Source of the DNA: Amoebidium appalachense
Taxonomy: Eukaryota; Ichthyosporea
Length of the DNA: 64,000 nucleotides
Direction: 5' to 3'
Assembly: GCA_963693365.1 (NCBI GenBank)
Contig: CAVNZM010000012.1
Location: forward strand, 2,294,001 to 2,358,000
A program made the position numbers and the translations under genes. The stretch's first letter is position 1. Every line of letters begins with the position of its first letter. Positions 43,838 through 64,000 of the stretch are shown here, piece by piece. Below the pieces are notes generated by a model. The model searched no databases. It was not told where the DNA came from and worked only from the letters and a program-made list of their open reading frames with translations.

Positions 43838-43943
43838 CAGGGGTGTGGCGACTTGACTCCGAGTCGCGACTTGAAGTCACGAAAGCTCCTGTCTTGAGTC
43901 AAGTCAAGTCAAGTCAGGCCATCAGGCGTGACTAGGGGGTGAC

Positions 43944-43978
<35 letters not shown>

Positions 43979-44029
43979 CTCTGCGGGACCCCCGGGGGCT
44001 GCCCCCCTTCCCCCCCCCCACAAGGTCCC

Positions 44030-44073
<44 letters not shown>

Positions 44074-45097
44074 CGCCCCAGCGAATGGACCAAAAGTATT
44101 TTTTTTTTCCTTTTGACTCGGGTTTATTGATCCGTTGATGAAGGCAACGTGCAGCCACAGGCTACATAACCACCAATGGAACTGAAAAAGCCAAAGCTAC
44201 GAAATAAAAATAAAGCGACAAGTAACAAAGGACGCAAGCGGGCAAAACCTTAAGTGTACGTGTATGCGTGAAACTTGTTTGCTCCAACTACTAGTCATGA
44301 TCATCATGATATGCATCGATGTTGACCAGACCACACTCCGCAAGAAGACATCATTACTGCTCCTTCCCAACAGGCCCCCCTCAAAACCTATCGGGGCACA
44401 GCAAGCAAGTCAGCCTCTAAAAGAGCAATGCAGACCAAATCTGAGCTAAAAAACAATCCCAATTACGGGCCCAACCCATAACCCGGAGAAATTGCATCTA
44501 GCTCTCTGATAAGGTAGCCTAGTTGTGGCAGGACACACAGAAAAACACAATTACAGAATGCATGCAAGCAAACCCGGTCATTGCCATACGACTTGTCTCA
44601 CGACTGGATGCTAAGGACTGGGGCAGTCAAGTACTTGGCTCCCCGACGACCAAGTAGCCGCCCCTCCACTCACGCAGCGCAGAAGTAGCTGAAGAAGTTG
44701 CAGCAGCCCACCGCCAGTAGGTCGCGTAGAAGCGTAGACAGCGTGTAGAAGTTACCATAGGTTACAGTGGACCATCAGGCGTTGAAGAAACCACTTCTCA
44801 AGCGAGAAACTCCGCGAAAGGGAGATGGCCCCACACTCTCACAGCTAGGAGCTAGTAACGAAAGCCTTTATATACCTGCCATGGTGAAGAATCGGGGAAA
44901 AAAAGTTGACGTGACAGCTAAGAGATCGAAGTGAAAGTGAAGTGAAGTATATTAAAAATAGTAACAAGTCACCTTAAGTCGCGACTTGAGTCATAGGGCC
45001 TCAAGTCGCGACTCCAAGTCAAGTCAAGTCACAAGCCCCCGCTTATTAATTATAATTATAAGTCAAGTCAAGTCATGAAGTCTCCGCCACACCCCTG
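43838..45097. mobile_element. Non-autonomous hAT-like DNA transposon, 1260 bp
   Basis: Perfect 13-bp terminal inverted repeats CAGGGGTGTGGCG at 43838-43850 and 45085-45097, flanked by a 7-bp direct repeat ATGCCGC at 43831-43837 and 45098-45104. hAT elements typically have CAGGGG-type ends and 8-bp duplications, so a 7-bp match is near but not exact. Next to each end lie arrays of AAGTC/GACTT and three copies of the 10-bp palindrome AGTCGCGACT (43862-43871, 44977-44986, 45004-45013), resembling subterminal transposase sites. The interior has a G tract (about 43946-43978) and a C tract (about 44034-44072) and no transposase frame, so it would need a transposase supplied elsewhere. Confidence 0.82.
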
Positions 45098-45104
45098 ATG
45101 CCGC

Positions 45105-46004
45105 GACGCAGCGCGGCACCGGCGGGCGGTGGCAGCCTCCCGCAGTCATGAAAGAGAGTTCAGAAGGTCTAGGATGGTTGGAAAACACAATAGAACGGAA
45201 GCCTACCCGGGGCCGTTGGGCATCTAAATAGCAGAGACAGTCATACAGCCACGACTAGTTCTACACATGGTCGGACAAAACGTCTGATTGTGGCACACCA
45301 CGCGGCAAAGGTCTCCGCCATCGACTATGATGTAGCTCTATAATATCGGACTTAATGGCCATGCCAACGATGGAGGATGGATTGGAATTAATGTGGAAGA
45401 CGCACCCGCTAAGCATTCCTTCAGCACACTGAAGCATATATTTGCAATCCTACATACAGCACATATTTTTTCACGAGAGAAAAAGAAGCAGCATTAACCT
45501 GAAACCAGATAAACAGCACGCCAACTGGTGAGAACCCATGTTCCGGGAGAGACGACTAATTTAAGTTAGCACATGCAAAGATTTCAGTCATTTTCAAGTG
45601 AAATCCTGCTTGATGCTATAAAAAGGAATATAATTAGGCTTGGATTTCACAGTGACTTAAAAAGATTTGAGATTTACAGGCAAAAAAAAACACATCCAGC
45701 ATTGTCGAACGATCGTTGGCTTACGCCTACACATAGTATCCATATGCGAGCTCATGCAATGCGTTCATACGAACTATAGTTTCAAACCTTTCATTGTTTG
45801 CAGGGAACGCAAACTTACGCCTCGAAGTACCACGTGTTTATACTAGCCTTGCGCATGTGTTTGTGTTTTTATGAACTTGTTCACGTGTTGCTTTTGCTGT
45901 TCACGTGTTGCTTTTGCATGTGCATGTGGATGCACCGCTCGGTTTGTGTGTGCACATGTGCGTATGTGTGTGTGTGTGCGTCAAAATGTTGGTACGTGTG
46001 AGTG

Positions 46005-46051
<47 letters not shown>

Positions 46052-46315
46052 ACACGCGCGCATATGTATTGTGTGTGTGTGCACGCGCACGTGTATGTGT
46101 GTGTGTGCTCGTGACAGTGTGTGCGCACACTTGCATGCGTGTGTTCGTTTGTTCGTTTGTGTATGTTTGTGTGTGTGTGTGTGTGTGTGCGTGTGTGTGT
46201 GCATGTTTGGTGGTGGTGCTCGTCCATTCTTACACCTTCCTTTCACCTGAACAACAATGACACGTCGAATCCTCCAGAACTCGCACGACCACCCTTCCCC
46301 TTCATCTACTGCATC
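45105..46315. other. Region between the hAT-like element and the RapGAP gene
   Basis: Unique sequence to about 45830, then TG-rich sequence with a (TG)n tract at about 46009-46050 and a mixed one to 46215. The right end should include the 3' UTR of the minus-strand RapGAP gene. No gene was recognised. Confidence 0.5.
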
Positions 46316-56213
<9,898 letters not shown>

Positions 56214-57916
56214 GTTGTTGTGTAACGTTGCATGCCAGGGCCCTTCCAGCAAGTGCAAACGAAGGTGTATGCTGGATTTTCCTGTTGGGCTATCACTAAA
56301 ATGGCTACAACGTAGCCGATGCAGTAATTCTGCTCTCCTTTAAGATTACTAAAGAGTGCGTAGCTTCATCAACAGTTCTCCAAGGTTCGGGGCTATGAGT
56401 GTTGGGTGGTGGATGGGTTTGTCCCTTTCGGGGTTGGGGTTTGGGGGTTTAAAGGGGGGGGGAGAGGGGGTTGTTGTCACAACAGTGAACTAATTTTTTT
56501 TTTTTTTTTTTTTTTTTTTCTTTTGACTGGATTAATCAAAATATCAAAGCGTCGCTAGAGCCTAGCAGTTTCCTCTCACGCACAGCTACACACAAGACTT
56601 GGAAAAACGAAAAAAAAGTTGGAAAAACGGTTCAAGGGCCGGACGTCCGAAGTGACACCGTGATGTGATAACGGCCAACCACTTTATGATTGGCGGAGGA
56701 AGTATCACTTACATAAGCCTAGCATGTACGCACCAAGTCTATGATGAAACCAAGGAAGAATCATGTGAATGTGACGTAACTTTCTTACCGTTAGACTACA
56801 TTGGAATGCGGGATGATTAGATTCGTCCATAGAAGCAATAAATCGAACCAATTTGATTGGATGTGCAATTGATCTTGGCATGTATTCTGCATGCCAGACT
56901 GATCAAAAGTTTTTGCACGCAACAACACAGGTGCAAGTAAACGCGTTACTGCATATTGCCAGCAAGGAAATGCAAAATAAATAAAAAAAAAATGAAGCGA
57001 TTCTAATCATATAATGATGCTATCTTGCTAACCAGGAACATGCTTCAAATACATTGTACCACACTGAGAAAATCCGGGATCTGGGCCCGTGTGCACTGTG
57101 GTTTGTCCCCCTTCTTGATCATCTTCCCCAGGCTGAACCCCAAAAGGAATCTTCAAAAGGAGTGGTACAAGAATTAAAGATTACTTTTTTTCTTTCAACA
57201 GTAGTTCGTAAGACAAATTTTTAGTGTACTTTCCGAACTAGATACTTTTTTGAGTGAAAAATAGTGTTATATTTTATCATTTACATGCTGGCTAAGGTCC
57301 CGGGCCAGGCGGCAGGCGCGCCGCGCTTCTTAGTCTTCTGGTGAAATTTGCAAACGAAGGGTTTGGAAGGAATGCTGCTGGATGTCACTGTGTCACAGCG
57401 ACGGTCCTCCACGCATGTTCAACGATAGTGTTTGGATATTGTAGTGCATGTGTCACAGAAAGTAGTTGACTTCTGTAGTATAGTACGTATAGTCTCTCAT
57501 AATAACATCAGACAGAACAAGCCAGCTTCGTCGTGTTGGTGTTACTCCTGCTGATCTCTACCATGATAGGCAGTATACAGCGTTTCCTATGCACTTGTAT
57601 GCATTGTGTTACAGCAGTCAGCAATTAGGGTCCGGTCTAGATGACGTCACAGTGCGGCCCAGATCGGCATCTGGGCCAAGCATTTTGGCGCGAAAGTTAC
57701 GTAATTGTTGCTGGCAGGAGCTGGCAGGAACCAAGGGAGATTACGAGGCCTTGGCAGGAACATGTTGACCCCAAAACGAAAAACGTACGGTAGCAGGGAG
57801 AGCCTGCCGGGCCCCGGCGAGGGCCTACGGTCATTACGGAGTTGAAAGGTGTTATGAAGGTTTCTGGGGCTCATCACTAAGAAAAAAAGTCTTTACCATC
57901 TAACAATCTTAAGTTG
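56214..57916. other. Region upstream of the RapGAP gene
   Basis: Should contain the RapGAP 5' UTR and promoter near 56214-56400. A T homopolymer lies at about 56495-56519. The rest to 57620 is unique AT-richer sequence without a recognisable gene. The left arm of an inverted repeat starts at 57623. Confidence 0.5.
57623..57683 (+). repeat. Left arm of a 2.5-kb spaced inverted repeat
   Basis: AATTAGGGTCCGGTCTAGAT and the following CRE TGACGTCAC (57623-57650) match the reverse complement of 60130-60157 with one mismatch. ATCTGGGCCAAGCAT at 57669-57683 is repeated inverted at 60107-60121. See the right arm. Confidence 0.75.
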
Positions 57917-58216
57917 CTAGTTAGCGACTTTTGCTTTAGATGCTGCAAGTGCAGCGTTGACAAGCATAAAGTTCTGCATGGAGTCATAGGCTACAAACCA
58001 AACACGAGAGTTAGCAGAACTTCTACACGCCAGCGAAAGTCTTGACATGTTAGTGTTACCAAAAAAATATAAAGAGTAAATTGTGGGCAGGTTCAACACA
58101 GGAAGTAGGGTTTTAACGGGGTAGAGAAGCAATCCCCGCATATTGGTACAATAGTGCAGTTCCTCTTTCAACACAGCGAGAAAAACAACTGAGAATAGAA
58201 GCGGCGAGAACGCCAT
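57917..58216 (-). CDS. Short TATA-driven ORF, 99 residues, hydrophobic N terminus, unknown
   Basis: I do not recognise this protein. The ATG at 58216 opens MAFSPLLFSVVFLAVLKEEL, which could be a signal peptide or membrane anchor. A second moderately hydrophobic stretch follows (MRGLLLYPVKTLLPVLNLP), and the end is Ala/Lys-rich (NAALAASKAKVAN). A TATATAAG box lies 30 bases upstream of the ATG, so the leader would be very short. The ORF sits between the inverted-repeat arms at 57623 and 60130. Single exon, stop at 57917. It could be a real small secreted or membrane protein, or a chance frame. Confidence 0.45.
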   Translation of the reverse strand: MAFSPLLFSVVFLAVLKEELHYCTNMRGLLLYPVKTLLPVLNLPTIYSLYFFGNTNMSRLSLACRSSANSRVWFVAYDSMQNFMLVNAALAASKAKVAN

Positions 58217-58245
58217 AATGAGCAGGTTGAAAGCCACGAGAAGCG

Positions 58246-58253
58246 CTTATATA
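58246..58253 (-). promoter_or_regulatory. TATA box
   Basis: TATATAAG on the minus strand within GCGCGCTATATAAGCGC, 30 bases upstream of the ATG of the 99-residue ORF. It is the best-placed TATA motif upstream of any host ORF in the window. Confidence 0.5.
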
Positions 58254-58380
58254 GCGCGCAAAGGGAGGAGGACCAGAGAGTTGCTGAATTTGAAAGAATC
58301 TTGTTAGCTCAGTTACTGTTAAGTCTATGACTCGTGTTGCCCTGACAAGTTTGCAGCCAGAGGGTGTGGAAAAAGTAACC

Positions 58381-58800
58381 ACCCCCCCCCCCCTCCTCTT
58401 CCCCCCCCCTCCCCCCCCCCCCCCCCCCCCGGCCAATTTCTCTCTCTCTTCCCCCTCCTCACTTTCCGCCTCGTTCCCTTCCTTCCCCCTCCTCTATTGC
58501 TGTAAGCTTCTTCTTCGCTACACAGTGTAAACCTGGCATTTTGACTGCCTAAACAGTTCCTCCCCCCTTCCCCCTCCCTCCCCTCCCCACCTCCCCCACG
58601 GGCACTGAACCAACACTCTCCCCCTCCCCCCTCCCCAACTCCTCTCCCCCTCCTCTCTCTCTCTCCTTCCCCCTCCCCCCTGCTGGCCCCCTTTCTCCCC
58701 CCTGCCGCCCCACTTTTACTTCTTCTCTCTTCCCCCCCCCGTCTCCCCTCCCCCCCCTTTCCCTCAGCCCCCTCCGCTCCCTTTCCTTTCTCTCCTCTAG
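58381..58800. repeat. Polypyrimidine block
   Basis: Over 400 bases of C/T-rich plus strand with C tracts at about 58381-58393 and 58411-58430 and CCT-rich sequence to 58798, interrupted by short mixed segments near 58500-58560. No coding signal. Confidence 0.7.
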
Positions 58801-59078
58801 ATCTACAGCGCCATGATTTTATTAGTACTTGTGTGCACGCTACGGCACACTGCGCGCACACACAGTGCGACACCCACCCACACCCACACCCACCCACCCC
58901 GGGCCACACACACACACACGCTGTGCGCGCCAAACACACACACACACAAACACCGCGTACACACCGACACCCACACACACACACCAACCCACACATCCCA
59001 CCCACACCCACCCACCCCACACACCGTACACACACAGACACGCGCACACGCACATGCAAACACACACACACATACACA

Positions 59079-59140
<62 letters not shown>

Positions 59141-59386
59141 GTGGTACAGTAGTGCACACAACCCTAGATTCTTTGCAAAATCTAGTTCACTCTGGCTAAA
59201 GATGGTCTCTCACTTTCCGCAAAACAACCTTACTTCTGTAGCCAAAGGCCTTCCCTCTCCTTTCCTCCCCTCTCTAGATCTAAAGCACCGTGCTTCATGC
59301 GTGTACGTGTGTGCACGCCAGATACACTGTGCGCGCACATACACACCCACACCCACAAGGCACAAACACACACACACACACACACA

Positions 59387-59428
<42 letters not shown>

Positions 59429-59449
59429 GACACACACTGGCTCAAACAC

Positions 59450-59485
<36 letters not shown>

Positions 59486-59532
59486 GCGCGCGCACACACA
59501 CACAAACAGACATACATACAGAGACAAACACA

Positions 59533-59579
<47 letters not shown>

Positions 59580-59612
59580 TGTGGCACACACAAACACACA
59601 AACGCAGACACA

Positions 59613-59653
<41 letters not shown>

Positions 59654-59840
59654 TGTGGCACACACAAACACACAAACGCAGACACACAAACACACACACA
59701 CGCAGATGGACACACACACCCACATGACTCGCACAGATTAGTGTACCACACCCCTAGATCTTCTGCAAGATCACTCCGCTAAAAGCATCTCTCGCTTTCC
59801 GCAAAATTTCCTCACGACCACTTTGGCTCTGTAGGTGAGG
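58796..59840 (+). repeat. Imperfect tandem duplication containing CA tracts
   Basis: Two units share the starts CTCTAGATCTACAGCGCCATG (58796) and CTCTAGATCTAAAGCACCGTG (59271), a TGTGTGCACGC segment and CACTGYGCGCGCACA, then long CA tracts, and end with related blocks (CTAGATTCTTTGCAAAATC near 59164 and CTAGATCTTCTGCAAGATC near 59753) followed by CTTTCCGCAAAA. Unit lengths are about 475 and 560 bases. Within the second, GTGTGGCACACACAAACACA occurs twice (59579 and 59653). Confidence 0.7.
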
Positions 59841-60106
59841 GCCATAGCTTGTTCTCGGCTGTTGCTGCCTTCTTGCAATGATCTGACAACTTCCGCCCAT
59901 GTTTGACCACCCCCCAACAGGAACTTCGCACAGTTAAAGATCGTCCACCGGCCGCCAGTTTGGGAGCAGAAATCCTTTATACAGAACGCATACGCTCTTC
60001 TGTTTCTTGTTTACCCTATGTTGGTAACTAGCATTTAGTAACAGAGAGAAGAATACTTTCACTTGGTCATACAAGTGGTCATACATACTCGGCCCCGCCT
60101 GCCCAG

Positions 60107-60157
60107 ATGCTTGGCCCAGATCGCAATTAGTGACGTCATTTAGACCGGACCCTAATT
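60107..60157 (-). repeat. Right arm of a 2.5-kb spaced inverted repeat
   Basis: Inverted counterpart of 57623-57683, including TGACGTCA at 60131-60138. Each arm ends in a TA dinucleotide next to GGGTCC, compatible with a TA target duplication of a mariner-like element, but no transposase is present. It lies about 270 bases upstream of the lectin-like gene's ATG, so it may also act in its promoter. Confidence 0.75.
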
Positions 60158-60425
60158 ATTTCACCATGTTGTTGTAGAGTCACGTTCACACACACAGGCA
60201 TATTGGAGCAGTTACGTCGCAGTTTCCACAGCTCTCTAGGAAGAGCGGTGGCATAATAGCCGTCTGCGAACTTTTCCACGTTACTTGAACCGCACTACAG
60301 TTCGTGATCAGGATCACCGACTCGCAGCTGACCGGAACTGCCTCCCGGTTATCCGATGGGCACCCAAGATTCGTCATAGACAAGGATTCGCTCCTGTTTT
60401 TTTCTTTTTCTTTTTAATTGTAGAA

Positions 60426-63082
60426 ATGCCACGCCCAATCTTCGTTTTATCACTTGCCCTTCTTGGGACAAGCGGTTTCTGCGCAGGTGCACCAACCATT
60501 ATTACGGCCGCATCAGCAGTGGATTCCAATCAGCATGGCGCAAATAAAGCGCATTTCCGACGAGAGGCAACACCCACCTCACAAGCAGACTACCAAAAGT
60601 GGCTTGCAGAGCAGAATGAGCGCCTCAGGCAGCAATTTTTGCAGGCCGTAGCAGGGCAAGAGGCGCCAGCACCACAGCCGGTGGCCGGTGCGGCCGACCA
60701 GACTCAACCTGTTTCGGCAGCCGGACAAGGGGTGCCTGTTACTCCGCCGAGCACCCAGGACCTGTCTGCAGCGCAGCAACAACAGCAGCAGCAAGCAGCT
60801 CTCCAGCAGCAGCAGCAGCAGCAGGCTGCGTTGCAACAACAACAGCAGCAAGCAGCTCTCCAGCAGCAGCAGCAGCAGCAGGCTGCATTGCAACAACAAC
60901 AGCAGCAGGCTGCATTGCAACAACAACAGCAGCAGGCTGCTTTGCAACAACAACAGCAGCAGGCTGCTTTGCAACAACAGCAGCAGGCTGCTGTGCAACA
61001 ACAACAGCAGCAGGCTGCTTTGCAACAGCAACAGCAGCAGGCTGCTTTGCAACAACAACAGCAGCAGGCTGCTTTGGAACAACAACAGCAGCAGGCTGCT
61101 TTGCAACGACAACAGCAGCAGGCTGCTTTGAAACAACAACAGCAGGCTGCTTTGCAACAACAACAGCAACAACAACAGCAGGCTGCCCTGCAACAACAAC
61201 AGCAGCAGCAGCAGGCTGCTTTGCAACAACAGCAGCAAGAAGCTGCCCTTCGCCAGCAACAACAAGCTGTCGTTCAGCAGCAGCAACCACAACAGGCCAC
61301 CGCTCCCGTGCAGCAGCAGCAGGCAACCACCTTTACCCCACAACAGCAGGCTGTTTTGCAACAACAACAGCAAGCTGCCTTGCAACAACAGCAGCAGGCT
61401 GCCCTGCAACAACAACAACAGCAGCAGGCTGCCCTGCAACAACAGCAGCAGCAGCAGGCTGCTTTGCAACATCAACAGCAGCAGGCTGCCCTCCAACAAC
61501 AGCAGCAGCAGCAGGCTGCTTTGCAACAACAGCAGCAGCAGGCTGCCTTGCAACAACAGCAGCAGCAGGCTGCCCTGCATCAACAACAGCAGGCCGCCTT
61601 GCAACAACAACAGCAGGCTGCCTTGCAACAGCAGCAGCAGGCTGCTTTGCAGCAGGCGGCGCTCCGCCAGAGACAGAAAGAGCAGGCTCTTCTTCGTCAG
61701 CAACAGCAAGCCGCTTTGCTGCAACAACAGCAACAGCAAGCCGCCTTGCAACAACAACAACAACAAGTGGCTCTTCAGCAGCAACAGCAGGCAGCACTCC
61801 TTCAGAAGCAGCAGCAGGAAGCAGCCCTCCGCCGGCAACAACAGCAGGAGGCATTGCGACAGCAGCAAGCGGCTTTACGGCAACAACAGCAGCAGGCAGC
61901 CCTTTTGCAGCAGCAGCAGCAGGCACTTCTCCAGCAACAACAACAGCAACAAGCCATCGCCGCAGCACCGGCCAGTCCCAGCCCTGTAGCTGCCGCAGCC
62001 CTTAGTGATGGGGTTCTTTTCCATAACCAAGCCGTTGGTGACGAGATTCCATCATCATCCACCAGTACCGATTCCTCTACTTCTGCAGAAGAGTCCACCA
62101 CAACATCAACCGAATCCACCTCCAATTCTGAAAGTTCCACCTCAGCTGAAACGACAACAGCGGCTTCTACGGACACACAAACCACATCATCTTCAGAATC
62201 TTCGGTATCATCTGTCTCGTCTTCGCAAACCACCACATCAACTAAGAGCACGGCGTCAATTAACAGCAGCGAAACTGGGTCAACGTCGGTCAGTTCATCG
62301 CAAAGCTCAGTTAGCTCAGCCACTTCGACCACCACCACTACTTCACCATCCACCACGAAAACCACCACATCAACCAAAGCACCCACAACCACCACGAAGG
62401 TAACCACCACCACCACCACCACAACAACAACAACAACACGCAAAACCACCACCCGCATTATTCTTCAGACCACTAAAGCAAATACATCGGCTTCTGCTAG
62501 CTCGACGGCAGTTCCTCCCCCAACACCACCCACCATTGCGACACCAGCCGCTGAAGCAGCGTCAGCCAGTCTACCAGTCCCAACAACCAGCACACCGGTT
62601 GACCAAGCTATTCCTCAGAACTTAGGCCTTTCTGGTCTTCAAGGAAACAGCGCAGGTGGTGGTTCATTTCAACCAGTTTCAAATCCCCAACCGAATAACG
62701 CAGCACCCGCTCAATCTCAACCCCAAGGAGGGGCTGCCGGTGGGGCACCGGGTGGTGCAAATACCGGTCAGTTGGTTCCGCAAGGAAACGGAACGGGGCC
62801 TGCGGCTGTAAGGTTGTTGTTTGCTACACCGCGTACGATTGGTGACGCCGGATCACCAAACATCACTGTGGTCATTCCCGATGGGCTGAAGTATTTGGGT
62901 GTCTTCCCAGAAGGTGTGTTTGCTGCTACCTCCCCTTTACCCGTCCCCAGCACACACTACCACCACCACAATGCACTTTGAATATGCTACCCCCCCCCCC
63001 CCCCCCTCCACACACACACTCACACACACACACACACACACACACAGACCACCCCTCCCCTTCTTTACCTTCTTTTCTTTTC

Positions 63083-63119
<37 letters not shown>

Positions 63120-63745
63120 TTGGGGGGGGGGGGGGGGGGATGGGGGGGTTTGGGTCCCATGTGATATTCTTTTGACATATTTTCCACTCTGTCTCGAACG
63201 CTCTGATTCGTATCGGGAGAGCTTGATGTCTGCCCCCCCCCCCCCCCCCCCCTCCTCCTCCTCCTCCTCCTCCTCCCTCTCCCCCTTTCCCTTCCCGCGT
63301 CTCTCTCTGAACACCCTCTTGTCATGGACTAACCAGTCGTGGTTTTCTTCTTCAGCATACCTCGGCCCCGGCAAGCGGCTGCACAGCAACGTGGGGCAGA
63401 AGTTGGTTGGGGGCTGTGGGTTCAATCTTGAGATGCAGGGGGATGGCAATGTGGTGCTCTATAACGGTGAGGGCGTCACCCTGTGGGCATCGGCTACATG
63501 GGATGTCGGTGCCGGCCCGTACTTCCTCGAGGTGGGTGGAAACATCTAAAACATCCACACGTTCCGTTATCAACAGGCTCGCATACGTCCCCACACACAC
63601 ACCGCTCCCACCCGTGCATCCACCACCACACACACACACACACTTACAGGCAAAAGATCTAATAGGTGTTCATACCTCCAAGGCGCGCCAACCTGCCTGT
63701 CTCCTTGCTAGCATGAACACGCCTACAATCAATATCGACATGTAG
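60426..63745 (+). CDS. Secreted Gln-rich, Ser/Thr-rich protein with C-terminal bulb-lectin-like domain
   Basis: Likely exported, possibly a cell-surface or matrix glycoprotein. Three exons, 60426-62913, 63356-63531 and 63650-63745, phases consistent, 919 residues. The ATG opens a signal peptide (MPRPIFVLSLALLGTSGFCA). A pyrimidine-rich tract and TAG at 60423 suggest an intron ends just before it, so the ATG upstream at 60285 is not used. Residues about 115-511 are repeats of AALQQQQQ type, about 539-700 are Ser/Thr-rich (mucin-like), then a Pro/Gly/Asn-rich spacer. Exon 2 encodes GQKLVGGCGFNLEMQGDGNV and VLYNGEGVTLWAS, the repeat pattern of mannose-binding B-type lectins, with one clear sugar-site motif (QGDGNVVLY). 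The final exon is short and its use is less certain; reading through at 63532 would instead end at GGNI. Sugar specificity is unknown. Confidence 0.85.
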
Positions 63746-64000
63746 AAGGTTTTTTATTGTTTTATTTGGGGGGGGGAGGGGGGGGGGTTCTATGTTTGCT
63801 TTTCCGAAACATTTTGAGCATATCCCATGCAAAAAAAGAACTGCTGTCCAGACTGAGTGTCACCTTTCCCTTCCCTTTTGAAACTCGTCTATACACACAT
63901 TTCCCAACAATTCATATCACACGGCACAGAGCCCATCACTTTCCCCCAACCACTCATTCTCTTGTTGTTTTTCCATCCATCAAAATTGTATCCTGACGCT
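63746..64000. other. Downstream flank of the lectin-like gene
   Basis: Presumed 3' UTR and beyond. Contains a G-rich tract at about 63769-63787. No canonical AATAAA or further gene was seen before the window ends. Confidence 0.4.

Noticed and set aside
43831-45105. Reading the hAT-like element as having an exact 8-bp target duplication
   Set aside because: Only seven bases (ATGCCGC) match; shifting the boundary by one base does not give eight.
60285-60425. Upstream ATG extending the lectin-like protein by 47 residues
   Set aside because: It would bury the signal peptide behind a Phe-run encoded by a typical intron-end pyrimidine tract; the ATG just after TAG fits better.
60579-61868. Long Leu-rich frames antisense to the glutamine repeats, and frames of poly-Asn/Ser or Ala-Val
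   Set aside because: They are shadows of the CAA/CAG repeat; only the plus-strand frame has a signal peptide and splices to a domain.

Overview
The window looks like nuclear DNA of an intron-rich eukaryote. It is saturated with simple repeats: TG/CA tracts of up to about 97 units, CT/GA tracts, and dozens of G or C homopolymers of 20-60 bases. Coding DNA is a small minority. All exon models below were assembled by eye from reading frame, GT/AG sites and phase, using recalled family motifs. The mixture of a Gi-type G-protein alpha subunit, a Rap1GAP-like protein, an animal/fungal-type MICOS subunit (MIC19/CHCHD3) and a plant/algal-type 3-ketoacyl-CoA synthase points to a protist, perhaps a unicellular holozoan. 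The species is not identified, and an alga is not excluded.

Layout. 1-2.6 kb: simple repeats and unassigned sequence. 2.6-9.0 kb (minus): nine-exon 3-ketoacyl-CoA synthase. 9.0-12.6 kb: intergenic, with a cluster of CCAAT boxes. 12.6-17.6 kb: a young Ty1/copia retrotransposon. 17.6-20.4 kb: intergenic. 20.4-25.8 kb (minus): seven-exon Gi-type alpha subunit. 26.9-27.5 kb (minus): single-exon 199-residue unknown protein, divergent from MIC19. 28.4-35.4 kb (plus): nine-exon MIC19/CHCHD3-like gene. 37.9-43.6 kb (minus): SR/RGG splicing factor with an apparent frameshift. 43.8-45.1 kb: non-autonomous hAT-like DNA transposon. 46.3-56.2 kb (minus): eleven-exon Rap1GAP-like gene. 57.6-60.2 kb: a segment bounded by inverted repeats, holding a short TATA-driven ORF and a tandem duplication. 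60.4-63.7 kb (plus): secreted glutamine-rich, Ser/Thr-rich, lectin-like protein.

The genes are independent eukaryotic units and do not form an operon. The G alpha and RapGAP products could both belong to small-GTPase/G-protein signalling. MIC19 is mitochondrial, the ketoacyl synthase acts in the endoplasmic reticulum, and the SR factor is nuclear.

The two most notable signals are non-coding. First, about 15 of roughly 39 coding introns carry a poly(C) tract, always C on the sense strand, starting within about 5-20 bases of the 5' splice site. Second, a ten-copy, roughly 270-bp interspersed repeat always abuts a poly(C)/poly(G) tract at the same end, as a SINE with a poly(C) tail would.
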